Positions 47,161 through 58,199 of a stretch of 64,000 bases of DNA are shown in pieces. The DNA comes from Rhytidiadelphus loreus (Eukaryota; Streptophyta; Bryopsida; Hypnales; Hylocomiaceae). The notes below the pieces were generated by a model. That model saw only the letters and a list, made by a program, of their open reading frames with translations. It had not been told where the DNA came from and searched no databases. Position 1 is the stretch's first letter. The number at the start of each line of letters is the position of its first letter. The stretch is taken from NCBI GenBank assembly GCA_947034895.1, contig OX344763.1, forward strand, positions 79,999,093-80,063,092, read 5' to 3'. The position numbers and the translations under genes are program-made.

Positions 47161-49034
47161 TGGTATTTGAAAGAGTGACTTACAGAAGACTGCAGTCATG
47201 GTAGGTGAGATCATAGAATAATCTCTAGATAGCTTACAATTATATCACATGATCATTTTATTAAATGGTCCCTAACAAGGCTTCAATATCCTCAAGCCCT
47301 ACAATGATGAACCAAAAACCCTACAAAGCCCTCGCAAACTAGAACCAGAAACGCAAACCTAAACCCTGAAATGCCCAACGCATTTTAGGATGGTTTATGA
47401 ATTTGCTTGAACCCCAAAATGACCTTGGAATTTGCTAAGCTTCTAGAATTTGCTCTAAATTGAACAAAAATCCAACATTTTGATACGTTCTATCCATTCT
47501 TTTTGAATTGTAACCGTGTAAATTCAAACTAGACGTATTAGAGATCACATTAGAAAAGAAAACACAACAATACCTCTAATTTATTGAAAGATTATAATGT
47601 TTTATCATGAGGGTGTTAAATCTGTGAAAGTGATTTGAAGTATTTCAATCCTCTTTTCAAATGTGAAATCTAAAAAGTTTGTCACCTAAAAAATATGAGC
47701 TTAAAGGGCCTAAGGTGCATAAACCCAATCAATTTATAACTTCTCAAAATCTACTTTATCATTTTTATAAATTTCATTTGTAATGTGATATTTTCTCAAA
47801 GATTTAGTGTGTTTGAGGCTCATTCCTAAGAGCCCTCAACACTACAAAAAGTCAAGATTGCAAGTGTACACCCATGCACAAAATCTTAAATAGAAAAATC
47901 ATAATCAATCATTTTCAAAATCAGATTTTTGAAGCTAAAACTAAACTTCAAAAAGAATTTTCCAAAAATATGAATTACTACATATAGTAATTTGGTAAGG
48001 TTTTGTTTAACTTAGGAAATTGGTTGAGGACCCATCCTGTCCTCGGGGTCACTTAGGGGTTCACTTGAACAAGAAGCCAACATCTTGAATTATAGAATCA
48101 ATTTCTGTATACTTCTTCATTTTTCCTCCAATCCCAAGAAACTTTTTTTCTGCAAACTTTAAAATTGTTGTGGAGAGGGGTAATACACTCGAAGTGAAGA
48201 ATGTACATTTCTCTTGTTATAATCTTAAAACTCTTCCGCAATTTTGCACTCAAAATGAATGTGCATACTAACAAGCAAGTTGTTTAAACATTCATACGTT
48301 TAGATTAAAAAATAAATAGGAAACTTGCTTCAATGGGAATAACTACAAGTCCATGCTCTTTTCAAAACAGAAAAACTAAGGTAGGAGGTTGTGAAAGAGT
48401 GCGGGCATTAAGAATGGCTCCTATAAATGGTTGTGGAATGGTGCATTTGAAGTTCTGAAATTGACCAATACATTCATTGAATGAACCAAGGAAGAAAACA
48501 TTATTAATTGGAAGAGCCAATCATTCTCTGTGTTTTCTCCATTTTTATTTAGAATTGCAAGTGAACCATTCATGAAAGATCTAGGGTCACAAATAGGGAC
48601 CTATGACCCAACTCGTTTGAAAATTCATAAGTAATTCAAAAATCTTTGGAAAAATATGAAACCACTTGGGTTAGATTCCTCATCAATTTCTCTTTGTCTG
48701 AAAAATGAGCTAAAAATATTCCCGTCCAAAGTAATACACGAAAAAGGCAGACCAGCCCTTAGGTGCACCATTTCTGAGCCTCCTACCTTACACTTGGAAA
48801 GGCATAGGCTCTTAGGGGTTCATTAGTAAATAATGCACTCTAATTGTTAAGTTAAACTTATCTTTTGACCCTACATAGATAAAGCAAACACCCTGTATTG
48901 TAAAATCAAATTTCATTCACAAGTATTTATTCGTCATTGTCCCTAATGACGAACAATTCTAATTAAATAAAGATTTAGCACAATTGAATTCTAAAATACT
49001 CTATATCATTACGAATTAGATACTTTAAAGTTTC
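47161..49034. other. Non-coding repeat flank between units A and B
   Basis: No gene seen. 47280-47410 is the reverse of sequence before the arrays at 52.78 and 54.22 kb (GCTTGAGGATATTGAAGCC). 48840-49034 duplicates 46358-46549. Confidence 0.5.
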
Positions 49035-49285
49035 AAAAAATCCCGTGAAGACCTCGGTATAGGCCACGCAACGTGCTTCGAGGATTGAGCCAAGGGGCAC
49101 TTCGAATTTCGCACTGAAATGTTTTTCATCTCAGTGCGAAATTCAAAGTGCCCCTTGACCAAACCCGTAAGACCCAACTATAACCTCCTACATCATGCAC
49201 ACGGAGTTGGGAATCGAACCGCAGACCTCCCAGACTCCACTTGAGTTCGAAGAAGTTGACCCTTGTGTGAGAATCCCTTCCACTA
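49035..49285 (-). ncRNA. Pol III-like unit B (251 nt)
   Basis: Box A 49285-49275 and box B 49220-49210 match their consensus sequences in full; T6 at 49040-49035. The hairpin 49156-49092 pairs at 25 of 26 positions; the single C-A mismatch is a CpG-type transition. The loop GATGAAAAACATT is identical to unit A. The stem shares its inner part with A, but the outer part is changed on both arms together (GGACCAC with GTGGTCC in A, GGGGCAC with GTGCCCC here). Confidence 0.65.
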
Positions 49286-49384
49286 CTTCACCTTCCTGTT
49301 GGTCACATCGGGAATCACCTTTGATGCACCACTCCTTGTCCATCCCATTTTTATTCCTTTTTTTCTTTGATTCTATTGGCTTCA

Positions 49385-49775
49385 AAATACCCGAAGTCGC
49401 CCAACACAAAATAGTCTCTCAGTCGCCCACGGCTCCATAGCCCCACCCGAAGTCGCCCCACCCAAAGTCGCCCAATCCCCCAAAGAGGATTACAAATGCG
49501 TGAATTTTCCACGACTTCTGGACCCGCGGTCGCCCCACCCGAAGTCGCCCACCTGAAGTCGCCTACCCGAAGTCGCCCCAGTCGAGGTCGCCCCAGCACC
49601 AAAAAAGATGGAAGTCCCAAGTTCCAGGGCGACCTCGGGTGTAGGGGGCGACCTCGGGTGTAGGGGGCGACCTCGGGTTCAGGTTTCAGGACCGCTTTGG
49701 TACCCGCGGTCGCCCTTACCCGCATGCGCCCCTATGGCGACCGCGGGTACTTAAGCGGTCGCCCCACCCGCATTC
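49385..49775. repeat. GGCGACNNCGGGT array between unit B and kinase gene 2
   Basis: Inverted and direct forms of the word, with GGGGGCGACCTCGGGTGTA repeated three times near 49626-49680. It serves as upstream array for both the minus-strand unit B and the plus-strand kinase at 49932. Confidence 0.7.
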
Positions 49776-49931
49776 GCCAGTCTTGGTCCTGTGCTACGGC
49801 TTTCATCCACCTTGTAGTGGTTGAATGCGAGCTTGTGGGCCAAGGCGGTGATTGGGGGGTGGACTTGTTGCCCTTTTTTTCCACGACTCTATTTATTGAT
49901 CGATTGTAGGTAACTTTGTGAAGGAAGAGCT

Positions 49932-51572
49932 ATGTCTAATCCAGGAGAAGGGAGTAGTACAATGCGTCCGTCTCTATGGGATATTAACCACGATGACCCC
50001 CGGGAATGGGAGAATGCTACAAGGAAATATGTAAGGGGCACCGACCTTGACAATCCCGCGGAGTTCCAAGTGACTGTTGACTCATACGAGTCAACGGGTG
50101 GAGAGTCATCATCAAAGTCGAAGAAGTCAAAGACGGCACATGATAAGGACCCAACTTATCCTCCACGTGATTATTCAATATTTGCACAGCGAGTGTGTTT
50201 CGAATGGTACGAGGGACGCACTGTGGAATTCCTAGAGTCTACATACTTGAGGCATAAAGAATCAGGCATCATTAAGTTGAAGAGAGATTTGAGCACTTTT
50301 ATTCTAAAAAAGTGCAAAGAATCCCCGAAATATGCTGACGTGGATGAAACGTACTTTGGCAACTATGAGAAGTGGATGGAGAACGTGCTCATGGAAATCA
50401 TTTTCAATACCAAAAAAATCATTGTAGATCACCGACCTATAGTCCCTGGGTGTGAAAATAAGGAGACCATCGAATTCCACGCAAAAATGGCATGGTGGTA
50501 GAAAGCGGCGTCTAGACTATCGAAGACTGTATCTAGGGCGATGGGGTGGTAGTTGGACGCATTGACGGCTGCTCTTTCTCAAAACAGTGGATCGTCTCTC
50601 ATGTGGATCAATTCTAGTGCAAAAGTGGTTCCGCTTAGTGGATATGACCAACAAGGGGGGTATGGAAAGGTACGTAAGGTATACATTGATGGCATGTCTA
50701 CAATACCCAAGCATGTACATTTTGCGGGGAAGGTGTCAAAGCAAACAAACACGCGTGATGCGAGATATGAACGATCCATTGAGGCCTTGGTGTGTCCTTT
50801 AAATCACCCAGCCATTGTTAAATTTGTGGCTATCCACGCCAATACAATGGAGGCCTACACGTTGTGGTGGAATGGTGGTAATTTGAACAAACTTGTTCGC
50901 TTGAATGAGAAGGTCGTGCCACATGCCGATTGGCACGAAATCAAGTTGGTGAAGGAACTTCAACAAGAGCAGGTGAAGCAAATTAGCCTCTTTCGAAGGC
51001 ACAAGGCGAAGTTAGCATGGGCCCTTATTTATGTGACAAGTCTTGTACACAATGAAGGTGTTTTACACAACGATTTGTCTCCCAACAACATATTAATCCA
51101 TTATCCGCCGTACTCGGATGATGTTATAAACATTGGGATTTGCGATTGGGGAATTGCCAGTCGTATACAAGAGGGAGCTCCCTCACATTTTGGATACAAA
51201 ACCACGAAAGAGAGGGATGACATGTTGAAAGGCAGATGGTGGGTGGCTCCAGAGTTGTTCTATGTGTTTGGGCCAAAGGGTTCAGAAACGAGCCTTGACA
51301 AGATGCAAGCCAGGCACAAGTATACGGTTAAGTCTGATTCGTTTTCTATTGGTAAATTGATTTGGAACATGAAAATTGGTTATATGGGTGAATATGACAG
51401 GGAACTATTCAAAAACCCTGAGTCGGGAAAGTTCTTTACAATGAAGTTACGTGCGCTTATGGATCTTGACTTACAGACGAGACTCACATGCTCTGAGGTG
51501 GTAGCTTCACTCATGCTTCCACCTTGGAATATGAAGCCTCCAGAATTAGTTTTTCGGGACTCCGTGTTGTAG
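49932..51572 (+). pseudogene. Protein-kinase-like gene, copy 2
   Basis: One frame of 547 codons with two stops, TAG 50499-50501 and TAG 50550-50552, each directly after TGG. The N-terminal module (YPPRDYSIFAQRVCFEWYEG) matches kinase copy 1. The kinase domain fills the part after ATG 50553: glycine loop GGYGKVRKV, FAGKVSK as a possible ATP-lysine, TLWWNGGNL at the hinge, LHNDLSPNNIL as catalytic loop (HND in place of HRD, catalytic Asp kept), ICDWGIASR (DWG for DFG), and WWVAPELFY for APE. So it is a divergent but possibly active Ser/Thr-type kinase. No transmembrane segment is seen. The 339-residue part from 50553 is intact. Substrate unknown. Confidence 0.8.
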
Positions 51573-52779
51573 TGTGATAGAAGAATACCATAGTATCATT
51601 TTGGAGTAGTACTTTTAGTACATGTAATCAAATTTTAATATGAAGTGCCATTTTCCCCAAATTGGCAATATTGTGGATCTATTCTTCATGGTATGTTGTA
51701 TTGAATCTCTCATATCAATGTTTGTATTTTGCTGCAATGAATGAATTAAATAGGCTCAATGTTCCAGTAAGATATCCTACAGTAAGATATATAGCCTTGG
51801 AATAATGGAGCCCATTTTCCTTCTAAAAAGCATTGACAATCGGCACTTGTATTGGTTCATCCGGCAAAAAAGGATGACTTTCTTGTAATCTTAATAGGTT
51901 TTTGGCAATAAAAATGACATTTCTCAATTGGTTTGAATGGGCCAGAAAAAATGGGAACATAAGGGTTAAATGCAATACACCATTTTTAGGTGAAATTAAT
52001 TTCACCTTTATATGTAGAAATTACGTTTTCTCTCAACAAAACCATTTTGGTCTACAAATTAAAAATTAAATTTTGAATTTGCCTTTTAATGTTTCACAAA
52101 ACATTTTTACAAAGAGTACCTTGAAGGCTTCTTCCAGGTTCATTACTTTTGAATACAAGGTCAAAATATTCTTGCAAGATCTATATGTTTGAGCCATAAT
52201 CGAAAACTATTAAAAGTTTCTTTAGATGTGAATTTAACCCCTGAAGTTCGAAGGCCATTATAGGTTCAGAACCACTAAAAACCGTCACTTTGGCTACTTT
52301 GAGAAAAAATCTTGAAGTGCATTACAATAAGAGTGCATTAATTATTAAGCCCTATGTGCCTAAGCCTTTCCCTCTTGTATTTTTCCTATGAAAAAAAAGC
52401 ATGGACTTACAGTAATTGGGATTGAAGCAAGTTTCCTATTTATTTTTTAATCTAACCGTATGAATGTTTAAACAACTTGCTTGTTAGTAGGCACATATAA
52501 TGTTGACTTCTTGTACAATTTAAAGCAAATTCATAAAACATCCTAAAATGCATTGGGCATTTGAGGGTTACGGTTTGGATTCTAGGGTTCTAGTTTGCGA
52601 GGGCTTTGTAGGGTTTGGAATTCATGATTGTAGGGCTTGAGGATATTGAAGCCTTGTTAGGGACCATTTAATAAAATGATCATGTGATATAATTGTAAGC
52701 TATCTAGAAAATATTCTATGATCTCACCTACCATGACAGCAGTCTTCTATAAGTGACTCTTTCAAATACTGATGTAGGG
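51573..52779. other. AT-rich non-coding stretch
   Basis: No gene. The last part, 52300-52779, is repeat flank shared with 53930-54220 and, inverted, with 47170-47410. Confidence 0.45.
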
Positions 52780-53270
52780 GCGACCGCGGGTGGGGCGACC
52801 GCGGGTCCAGAGAAGGGGGAAATTGGGGACTTCTTTCTGCGGTGTTGGGGCGACCTCGGGTGGGGCGACTTCGGGTGGGGCGACCGCGGGTAGGGCGACT
52901 ACGGGTCCAGAGAAGGGGGAAATTGGGGACTTCTTTCTGCGGTGCTGGGGCGACCTCGGGTGGGGCGACTTCGGGTGGGGCGACCGTGGGTAGGGCGACT
53001 ACGGCTCCAGAGAAGGGGGAAATTGGGGACTTCTTTCTGCGGTGCTGGGGCGACCTCGGGTGGGGCGACTTCGGGTGGGGCGACCGCGGGTAGGGCGACT
53101 ACGGCTCCAGAGAAGGGGGAAATTGGGGACTTCTTTCTGCGGTGCTGGGGCGACTTCGGGTGGGGCGACCGCGGGTCCAGAGAGGAGGGAAAAACTCACG
53201 CATTTGAAATTCCCTCTTTTCGGGGACTTGGGCGACTTCGGGTGGGGCGACTTCGGGTCCAAAACTAGGA
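52780..53270 (+). repeat. GGCGACNNCGGGT array upstream of unit C
   Basis: A roughly 100-bp higher-order unit (GGCGACCTCGGGTGGGGCGA, then GAGAAGGGGGAAATTGGGGA, then CTTCTTTCTGCGGTG) repeats about four times. The word varies mainly at the NNC positions (TTC, CGC, CTC, TAC, TGC). Confidence 0.8.
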
Positions 53271-53402
53271 GATTAATTTGTGTTGGGCGGCTCATGGTGT
53301 TTTGAAGACCCGTACAATCAAAGAAAAAAAAAGAATAAAATGGGATGGACAAGGAGTGGTGCATCAAAGGTGATTCCCGATGTGACCAACGAGAAGGTGA
53401 AG

Positions 53403-53653
53403 TAGTGGAAGGGATTCTCAGACAAGGGTCGACTTCTTCGAATTCAAGTGGAGTCTGGGAGGTCTATGGTTCGATTCCCAACCCGGTGTACATGATAAAG
53501 GAGGTTATAGTTGGGTCTTACGGGTTTGGTCAAGGACACTTTCGAATAGAGAACGGAGATGACAAACATTTCCGTTCTATACTCGAAAGTGTCCTTGGCT
53601 CAATCATGGAGGCACGTCACGTGGCCTAGACCGAGGTCTTCACGGGATTTTTT
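53403..53653 (+). ncRNA. Pol III-like unit C (251 nt)
   Basis: Box A 53403-53413 and box B 53468-53478 are perfect matches; T6 at 53648-53653. The hairpin 53532-53596 pairs at 24 of 26 positions with loop GATGACAAACATT. The stem (ACACTTTCGAATAGAGAACG on the 5' arm) is unrelated in its inner half to units A and B, while the flanking unit is the same repeat. Confidence 0.65.
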
Positions 53654-54223
53654 GAAACTTTAAAGTAACTAATTTGTAATGATATAGAGTATTTTAGAAT
53701 TCAATTGTGCTAAATCATTATTTAATTAGATTTGTTCGTCATTATGGACAATGATGAATAAATACTTGCGAATGAAATTTGATTTTACGAGAGCGGTGTT
53801 TGCCTAATCCATTTACAGTCAAAAAGATAAGTTTAACTTAAAGTGTATTACCCCTCTCTACAACATTTTGATAATTTGCACAAATAAATTTTGTGGGGAT
53901 TGGAGGAAAAATGAAGAAGTACAAAGAAATTGATTCTATAATTCAAAATGTTGATTTCTTGTTGAAGTTAAAGCAAATTCATAAAACATCCTAAAATGCA
54001 TTGGGCATTCAAGGGTTTAGGTTTGCGTTTATGGTTCTAGTTTGCGAGGGCTTTGTAGGGTTTGGAGTTCATGATTGTAGGGCTTGAGGATATTGAAGCC
54101 TTGTTAGGGACCATTTAATAAAATGATCATGTGATATAATTGTAAGCTATCTAGAAAATATTCTATGATCTCACCTACCATGACAGCAGTCTTCTATAAG
54201 TGACTCTTTCAAATACTGATGTA

Positions 54224-54615
54224 GGGGCGACTGCGGGTGGGGCGACCGCGGGTCCAGAGAAGGGGGAAATTGGGGACTTCCTTCAGCGGTGCTGGGGCGA
54301 CCGAGGGTGGGGCGACCGAGGGTAGGGCGACCGAGGGTAGGGCGACCGAGGGTAGGGCGACTACGGGTCCAGAGAAGGGGGAAATTGGGGACTTCTTTCT
54401 GCGGTGCTGGGGCGACCTCGGGTGGGGCGACTACGGCTCCAGAGAAGGGGGAAATTGGGGACTTCTTTCTGCGGTGCTGGGGCGACCTCGGGTGGGGCGA
54501 CTTCGGGTGGGGCGACCGCGGGTCCAGAGAGGAGGGAAAAACTCACGCATTTGAAATTCCCTCTTCTCTGGGACTTGGGCGACTTCGGGTGGGGCGACTT
54601 TGGGTCCAAAACTGG
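54224..54615 (+). repeat. GGCGACNNCGGGT array upstream of unit D
   Basis: Same higher-order unit as at 52.8 kb, with a local run of GGCGACCGAGGGTAG repeated four times. Confidence 0.8.
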
Positions 54616-54750
54616 GAGATTAATTTGTGTTGGGCGGCTCATGTTGTTTTGAAGACCCGTACAATCAAAGAAAAAAAAAGAATAAAAATGGGATGGACAA
54701 GAAGTGGTGCATCAAAGGTGATTCCCGGTGTGACCAACGGGAAGGTGAAG

Positions 54751-55001
54751 TAGTGGAAGGGATTCTCACACAAGGGTCGACTTCTTCGAATTCAAGTGGA
54801 GTCTGGGAGGTCTACGATTCGATTCCCAACCCGGTGTACATGATGTACGAGGTTCTGGTTTGGGCTTCTTGGTTCGGTCAGGGACCTCTTCGAACTCCGC
54901 TATGAGATAAGAAACAGGTCATAGTGGAGTTCGAAGAGGCTCCTGGTCAAACCTTCGAAGCATGTCATGTGGCGTATACCGAGGTCTTCACAGGATTTTT
55001 T
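54751..55001 (+). ncRNA. Pol III-like unit D (251 nt)
   Basis: Box A 54751-54761 perfect; box B 54816-54826 has one change (GATTCGATTCC); T6 at 54996-55001. The hairpin 54879-54945 pairs at 24 of 27 positions with loop GATAAGAAACAGG. The stem (CCTCTTCGAACTCCGCTATG on the 5' arm) differs from those of A, B and C, on both arms together. The total length is the same as in the other units. Confidence 0.65.
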
Positions 55002-56319
55002 GAAACTTTAAAGCAACTAATTTGTAATGATATAGAGTATTTTAGAATTCAATTGTGCTAAATCTTTCTTTAATTAGAATTGTTCGTCATTATGGACAAT
55101 GACGAAGATGTACTTGCGAATGAAATTTGATTTTAGAAGAGGGGTGTTTGCATAATCTATTTAGAGTCAAAAGATAAGTTTAGCTTAACAATTAGAATGC
55201 ATTACTAATGACCCCCTAAGTGCCTATGCCTTTCCAACTGTATTTTTCCTTTATGAAAAGAGCATGGACTTATAGTTATTTCCATTGAAGCAAGTTTTAT
55301 GAAACAAGAACCTAACCATAGGAATGTTTAATTAGCTTGTGTATTAGTATGCACGTTTCATGAAGGTGCAATATTGGATAAGAGTTGTGAGATGATAACC
55401 TACCAAATTTAGTTTTTCATGGTTGAGTGTACTGCTTATAAAAATAAATTTGGGATTGGAGTTGAAATGAAGAACTACAAATTATATTGGCACACTAAAA
55501 TGTTCTCTTCCAAAACTTAATATCACTTGAAAAAGCTATTAAACTCATTACATGTTGGAAATATTTTTAATTGCGGTGGCCCACGATTTTACTACCACCT
55601 ATTCATTGATACATAAATTGTACTTCCTTTCTCCATTTGTGAGGATGTGAAAGTAAATATAAGGTAGAAGGCTCTAAAATGGACTGGGCATTAAAAATGG
55701 ACTCTATAAGTGGCTTTGAAATGGACAAACTGTAGTTCATAAATTGACTTCCATAATCATTAAATGATTCGAGAAAAAAAAATTATCAATTGTAAAAGCC
55801 AATTCATTCTCTTTACTTCCCCATTTTTCTTTAGAAGTTGCAAGTGAACGTTTTACGGGAGACCTAGGGGCATAAGTAGGGACCTATGACACAAGTCCTT
55901 TGGAAATTTTCAATTAATTAAAAAATACTTAAAAAAAATGAAATCACTTGTGTTAGATTCTTCTTTTATTTTTCTTTGTCTGAAAAATGATCTAAAAATA
56001 TTTTCATTGAAGTAAATACATGAAAAAGGGAGATCAGTCTTGAGATGAGCCATTTGTGAGGGCCAGGGTGAATTGACTCCCTCATTGCCCATCTAGGGCT
56101 TGCCCTAGAATTTATTATTTGCACTGCTTAATTTTTGGGGGAATTCTAAAATCATATTTGCAATCAGAGGCCCCAAATTACTTCTAGGAGATGCAAGAAT
56201 TACCCAAAAGTTGGCAGAATATAGGGGGCTTTTTTTTTAAATCTAAGTTGACGGGGGCAATGAGGGGGTCAATTCTCCCTCTGCATTTCCTGAGTCTACT
56301 ACCTTTTCCTGGACCCGCG
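55002..56319. other. Non-coding repeat flank
   Basis: No gene. 55002-55200 is the common flank after the pol III-like units; 55460-55990 resembles 45470-46080 inverted. Confidence 0.45.
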
Positions 56320-56445
56320 GTCGCCCTGAAGCCGCACGCGCCCTTCCTGGACCCGCGGTCGCCCCACTTAACGCACTCGCCCCCCTAAATCCTGATCCCG
56401 CACGCGCCTAGGGCGACTTCGGGTACAAATGCAGTCGCCTAGGAG
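56320..56445 (+). promoter_or_regulatory. Short GC-rich word array upstream of coiled-coil gene B
   Basis: A few ACCCGCGGTCGCC and CCCGCACGCGCC words plus GGGCGACTTCGGGT, 180-300 bp before the ATG at 56622. Confidence 0.5.
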
Positions 56446-56621
56446 GCGAGCTGCCACTTTCTTTTCCAGTGCTGTGCATCGGCTTCCATATGCTTTCAAG
56501 CGTCTGGATGCGTGTTCGTGCACTGGAATCTTGTGTCTAGGACACTTTTTGTGTTGTCGTCGATTGTGGAAGACCATACTTTCTGAGCACTTGGAGGATA
56601 CCAACACATCCTATATTCACC

Positions 56622-58199
56622 ATGGCCCCCCCCTTTAAGAAGGCAAAGAAGAAAGGAGAGCGCCATAGTCGGAATGTAGCCATCCTTTTGGACCCAACAG
56701 CAAGGGCATTTCCAAATTGGCAAAACGTGCAATCAGATTGGACGTTCAACACTTGCAAGGCCTACGTAGGGTGGTGCCATATCGATAAGCTATTCCCTTA
56801 CTTCCGGCACGATGTCCATATCAGCCAAAACAATGCTAATCTTCACTACTGCAGAGATGATGCATTTGTGCAACGGTGCATCGAAGTTTACCGGACATTA
56901 TATCAAAAACCAACAGTGAAGGGGAGTCAAGTTTCATTGGGTATATGCCAAATGGTCTATGCAGAGCTACAATTGCGACGAACTGTGGATTGGAGGACCA
57001 TTAAGAAAACCCCCAATAGCATAGTTCCCACTACCAAAGACATTCCAAGGGCGGATCCATCAAATAATCCGAGGGATGGATTAGGGCCCAAAAAACATTT
57101 CAAAGAAGAAGTGTCGGATGAAGACTACGATTGGGGCCAGTCGTCCACCTCCACCGACTCGGATGAAGAAGACATTGCAGACCCTATGCCCCCAAATGAA
57201 GATCCAATACTTGAAGAAAATATGGCAGCGGTGGTACCTTTTGTTGGAGACTCAGAAGGGGCAGTAGTATTGCATGTCGCACCTCTTAGATCGTTGGAGC
57301 CAATGCACTTCCGTCATCCTGAGGAAGACGAAGTTCTTCAACATGTATATGCACGCATGCAAGAAATGGAGGAAGACAAGGAGGAGGGTGAGATCGGGTT
57401 GCAACGAGATGCTGAACAAGCATTGGTGATTTTTGATTCATGTGAAGAACTACCTCTTCAAGAAGCAGGAAGGGAAGTATTATATCTTGAAGACACGAGG
57501 AGGCAAGGAAAAGAAGCTTATAAAGCCCAGTTGAAGGCTATTCTTGGTAGACTGGTAGAAATAGAAATGGAATGTGAAAGGCAGCGTGAACGCACTGGTG
57601 GTGACATTCAGGACAACGATGAGCACACCCTTGAAGCACTAATCATAAGCGGGAAAGTTCGTTTGTCAGTTCAACAAAAGGAAATGGACGAGCTGGAGCA
57701 ATTTTATTTGAAATTCAATAAAGGCAAAGATGGAGGCTCTACCTCAAATTCCACCCCGTTCTTGGATAAACGAATGGCCAAAATAATGGAAGAGTGTTTG
57801 GCAGAAGAAAACCGATTGAATACCGAAAGGAAAGCTGTGGAAGAGGCGCAGTCAAGGTTGAATGACCTAAAAGAAACCACAGTTGTAGGCCCCATTGACC
57901 TTCCAATGGCTTTGGATGCATTATTAGTAGATGAAGAGCATTGTGTGCTGACATCAGAGGTAGCTTCCTTGAAGCAGAAGTTAGTTTCTTTGAAGAAGCT
58001 TGAACACCAGTTTCAGAAGCACATAGATTTCCGGACTGCACACATTGGTTATGCGAGAACGTTCAAGAATTTTTGGATCAAAAACAAGATGTGGAACCAT
58101 GACCTACCCCTTTTGAAGAGTGCTTATAGAATTGCGGCCCATGAGTTTGAAGTCATGAAGAAGAAAAGGGAAGAGGAGGCCAATACAGATGTTGCATGA
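56622..58199 (+). CDS. Coiled-coil protein with 'WCHI' domain, copy B (intact)
   Basis: An uninterrupted frame of 525 residues from ATG in a good plant context (TCACCATGGC) to TGA. It opens with FKKAKKKGERH (possible nuclear signal), then the shared domain (residues about 25-145: YVGWCHIDKLFPYFRH, RCIEVYRTLYQKP, VDWRTIKKTP), an acidic linker (EDYDWGQSSTSTDSDEED) and long Glu/Gln/Leu coiled coils from residue about 245 to the end. No RING. It matches coiled-coil gene A in plan and length. The 3' tail (58870-59370) ends in the same GGGACAATGG-type motif as the other family members. Function unknown; likely an element-encoded accessory protein. Confidence 0.75.
   Translation: MAPPFKKAKKKGERHSRNVAILLDPTARAFPNWQNVQSDWTFNTCKAYVGWCHIDKLFPYFRHDVHISQNNANLHYCRDDAFVQRCIEVYRTLYQKPTVKGSQVSLGICQMVYAELQLRRTVDWRTIKKTPNSIVPTTKDIPRADPSNNPRDGLGPKKHFKEEVSDEDYDWGQSSTSTDSDEEDIADPMPPNEDPILEENMAAVVPFVGDSEGAVVLHVAPLRSLEPMHFRHPEEDEVLQHVYARMQEMEEDKEEGEIGLQRDAEQALVIFDSCEELPLQEAGREVLYLEDTRRQGKEAYKAQLKAILGRLVEIEMECERQRERTGGDIQDNDEHTLEALIISGKVRLSVQQKEMDELEQFYLKFNKGKDGGSTSNSTPFLDKRMAKIMEECLAEENRLNTERKAVEEAQSRLNDLKETTVVGPIDLPMALDALLVDEEHCVLTSEVASLKQKLVSLKKLEHQFQKHIDFRTAHIGYARTFKNFWIKNKMWNHDLPLLKSAYRIAAHEFEVMKKKREEEANTDVA

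Noticed and set aside
1..51572. Alternative nuclear genetic code explaining the in-frame stops
   Set aside because: All three stop codons occur in frame, while intact genes (coiled-coil A and B) end normally with TAG and TGA, so no single reassignment fits.
52790..54753. Frames encoding repeated GATSGGATSGG or GRLRVGR peptides
   Set aside because: Translations of the GGCGACNNCGGGT array, open because of its composition.
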